Part shown: piece by piece, positions 40,975 to 42,182 of the stretch | Numbering within the stretch: the first letter of the stretch is position 1 | Layout: each line of letters starts with the position of its first letter | Origin: an uncultured Bacteroidales bacterium | GTDB lineage: Bacteria > Bacteroidota > Bacteroidia > Bacteroidales > UBA932 | Assembly: GCA_944326235.1 (NCBI GenBank) | Contig: CALVDH010000025.1 | Location: 1 to 42,182, forward strand | Direction of reading: 5' to 3' | DNA length: 42,182 nt | Translations under genes and position numbers: made by a program | The notes under the pieces: generated by a model | Databases searched by the model: none | What the model saw: only the letters and a program-made list of their open reading frames with translations | What the model was told of the DNA's origin: nothing

Positions 40975-42182
40975 ATGGACAAGAAAGTATTACTTATGAT
41001 CCTCGACGGATGGGGCGAGGGCAAGCATGACCGCTCCAACGCCATCTACACTCAGGGAACTCCCAATCTCGACAAGCTCAGGGCACAATATCCCGTATCG
41101 TTTCTGAAAGCCTGCGGTGAGGATGTGGGTCTTCCCGCCGGACAGATGGGCAACTCCGAGGTGGGACACCTCAACATCGGCGCGGGCCGCATCGTTTATC
41201 AGGACCTGGTCAAGATCAACATGGCCTGCAGCCAGCACAAACTTTTAGAAAACAAGGAAATCAAAGCAGCATACGACTATGTGGCCTCCAGCGGTAAGGC
41301 CCTGCACTTCTTCGGACTGTGCTCCCACGGCGGAGTCCACAGCTCCCTGGCACACCTCTACGAGTTCCTCGAGGTGGCCGCACAGTATAAGCTGCCCAAG
41401 GTATATGTCCACTGCTTCATGGACGGCCGCGACTGCGACCCCCGCAGCGGCAAGGGCTTCATAGAGGAGCTGCAGGCCAAGTGCGCTGAGCTCCGTGCCA
41501 AATACCCCGATCCCTCGCAGGGTCCCGTCATCGCCAGCATCATCGGACGCTACTACGCCATGGACCGCGACAAGAGGTGGGACCGTGTCAAGATGGCCTA
41601 CGACCTAGTGGTCAACGGAGAGGGCGAGAAGTTCACCGACCCCGTAGCCGCCATGCAGAGCTCCTACGACGAGGGCGTGACCGACGAGTTCGTAAAGCCC
41701 CACTGCGGCGTGGATGCCGCCGGCAAGCCCCTGGGACTCATCTCCGAGGGCGACGCCGTCATCTTCTACAACTTCCGCAACGACCGCGCCCGCGAGATTA
41801 CCGCAGTGCTCACCCAGCAGGACATGCCGGAACAGGGCATGAAGACCATCCCCCTGTACTACTGCTGCCTGACCCCCTACGACGACAAGTTCACCGGACT
41901 GCACATCCTCTTCGACAAGGAGAACGTGCCCGACACCATCGGCGAGGTAGTCTCCAAGGCCGGACGCAGGCAGCTCCGCATAGCCGAGACAGAGAAATAC
42001 GCCCACGTGACCTTCTTCTTCTCAGGCGGACGCGAGGAACCTTTCGAAGGCGAGTCCAGGATACTGATCAACTCCCCCAAAGTGGCTACCTACGACCTGA
42101 AGCCGGAGATGTCCGCTCCCGAAGTGACCGAGGCCCTCGTCGCCGAACTGAACAAAGGCGTACACGACATGGTCATCCTCAA
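40975..42182 (+). CDS. gpmI: 2,3-bisphosphoglycerate-independent phosphoglycerate mutase (3' end cut by window)
   Basis: This glycolytic and gluconeogenic enzyme interconverts 3- and 2-phosphoglycerate using two manganese ions. About 402 of the usual ~505 residues are present, and the gene runs off the window without a stop. The N-terminus has the metal aspartate in LLMILDGWG (D11) and the catalytic serine in [16 protein letters not shown] (S61). Substrate-binding motifs are CSHGGVHS (about 115-122), [11 protein letters not shown] and [11 protein letters not shown]. The start follows an A-rich leader without Shine-Dalgarno, as is usual in this phylum. Confidence 0.96.
   Translation, partial: MDKKVLLMILDGWGEGKHDRSNAIYTQGTPNLDKLRAQYPVSFLKACGEDVGLPAGQMGNSEVGHLNIGAGRIVYQDLVKINMACSQHKLLENKEIKAAYDYVASSGKALHFFGLCSHGGVHSSLAHLYEFLEVAAQYKLPKVYVHCFMDGRDCDPRSGKGFIEELQAKCAELRAKYPDPSQGPVIASIIGRYYAMDRDKRWDRVKMAYDLVVNGEGEKFTDPVAAMQSSYDEGVTDEFVKPHCGVDAAGKPLGLISEGDAVIFYNFRNDRAREITAVLTQQDMPEQGMKTIPLYYCCLTPYDDKFTGLHILFDKENVPDTIGEVVSKAGRRQLRIAETEKYAHVTFFFSGGREEPFEGESRILINSPKVATYDLKPEMSAPEVTEALVAELNKGVHDMVIL

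Noticed and set aside
1..42182. tRNA, rRNA or complete insertion sequence
   Set aside because: I looked in all gaps and saw no cloverleaf, rRNA segment, transposase or matching terminal repeats with a target duplication.

Overview
The window looks like a draft chromosomal contig from a Bacteroidales bacterium with a fairly high GC content; Rikenellaceae/Alistipes-like is a guess. Three things point there. Many genes are preceded by the Bacteroidetes -7 box TAnnTTTG and lack Shine-Dalgarno sequences. The gene content is typical: class III fructose-bisphosphatase, YidE/AspT-type transporter, TPR-HTH membrane regulator, GH3-like adenylating enzyme, 8-TM FtsX permease, 6-bladed propeller lipoprotein, BglX. 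Several lipoproteins and secreted proteins carry the expected signals. The first ~58 bases are not genomic: they match an Illumina library adapter.

Layout. 1-58 adapter. 59-543 a 117-bp tandem repeat array built on the palindrome CACCTTCGGAAGGTG. 544-8984 a housekeeping block on the minus strand (dnaE, fbp, transporter, ychF). 8985-17183 a lower-GC accessory island: a decayed gene remnant, the TcmP / three-Cys-motif (DUF5131) pair, a TOTE-type primase-helicase protein with a degenerate PLD module, an AAA_14/DUF4143 ATPase and an alpha/beta-hydrolase lipoprotein that have both lost their middles, and a DUF1016 (YhcG-like) PD-(D/E)XK nuclease. 17184-22380 tRNA hydroxylase TrhP-like U32 protein, polyprenyl synthase, rsgA, a MATE exporter and a small secreted protein. 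22427-27147 S41 protease, CobW-type metallochaperone and a membrane-tethered TPR/HTH regulator. 27148-27414 a candidate small RNA with its own promoter and a hairpin terminator. 27415-34570 GH3-like enzyme, recO, rdgB, an inserted low-GC rhuM gene, a DMT exporter and rnr, the last two overlapping by about 100 bp. 34662-42182 an FtsX permease, a repeat-rich intergenic region that carries the same palindromes as the left end, a propeller lipoprotein, beta-glucosidase BglX and the 5' part of gpmI.

How the parts relate. The housekeeping genes are ordinary. The interest is in the island, where predicted nucleic-acid-modifying proteins (three-Cys protein, methyltransferase-like partner, primase-helicase, nuclease) stand together among decaying genes, as in defence islands. 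Other points worth a second look are the dispersed 39-bp-phased palindromes, the orphan promoter-hairpin unit at 27302-27418, and the rnr/DMT overlap. All family assignments come from reading motifs by eye; no database search was run.
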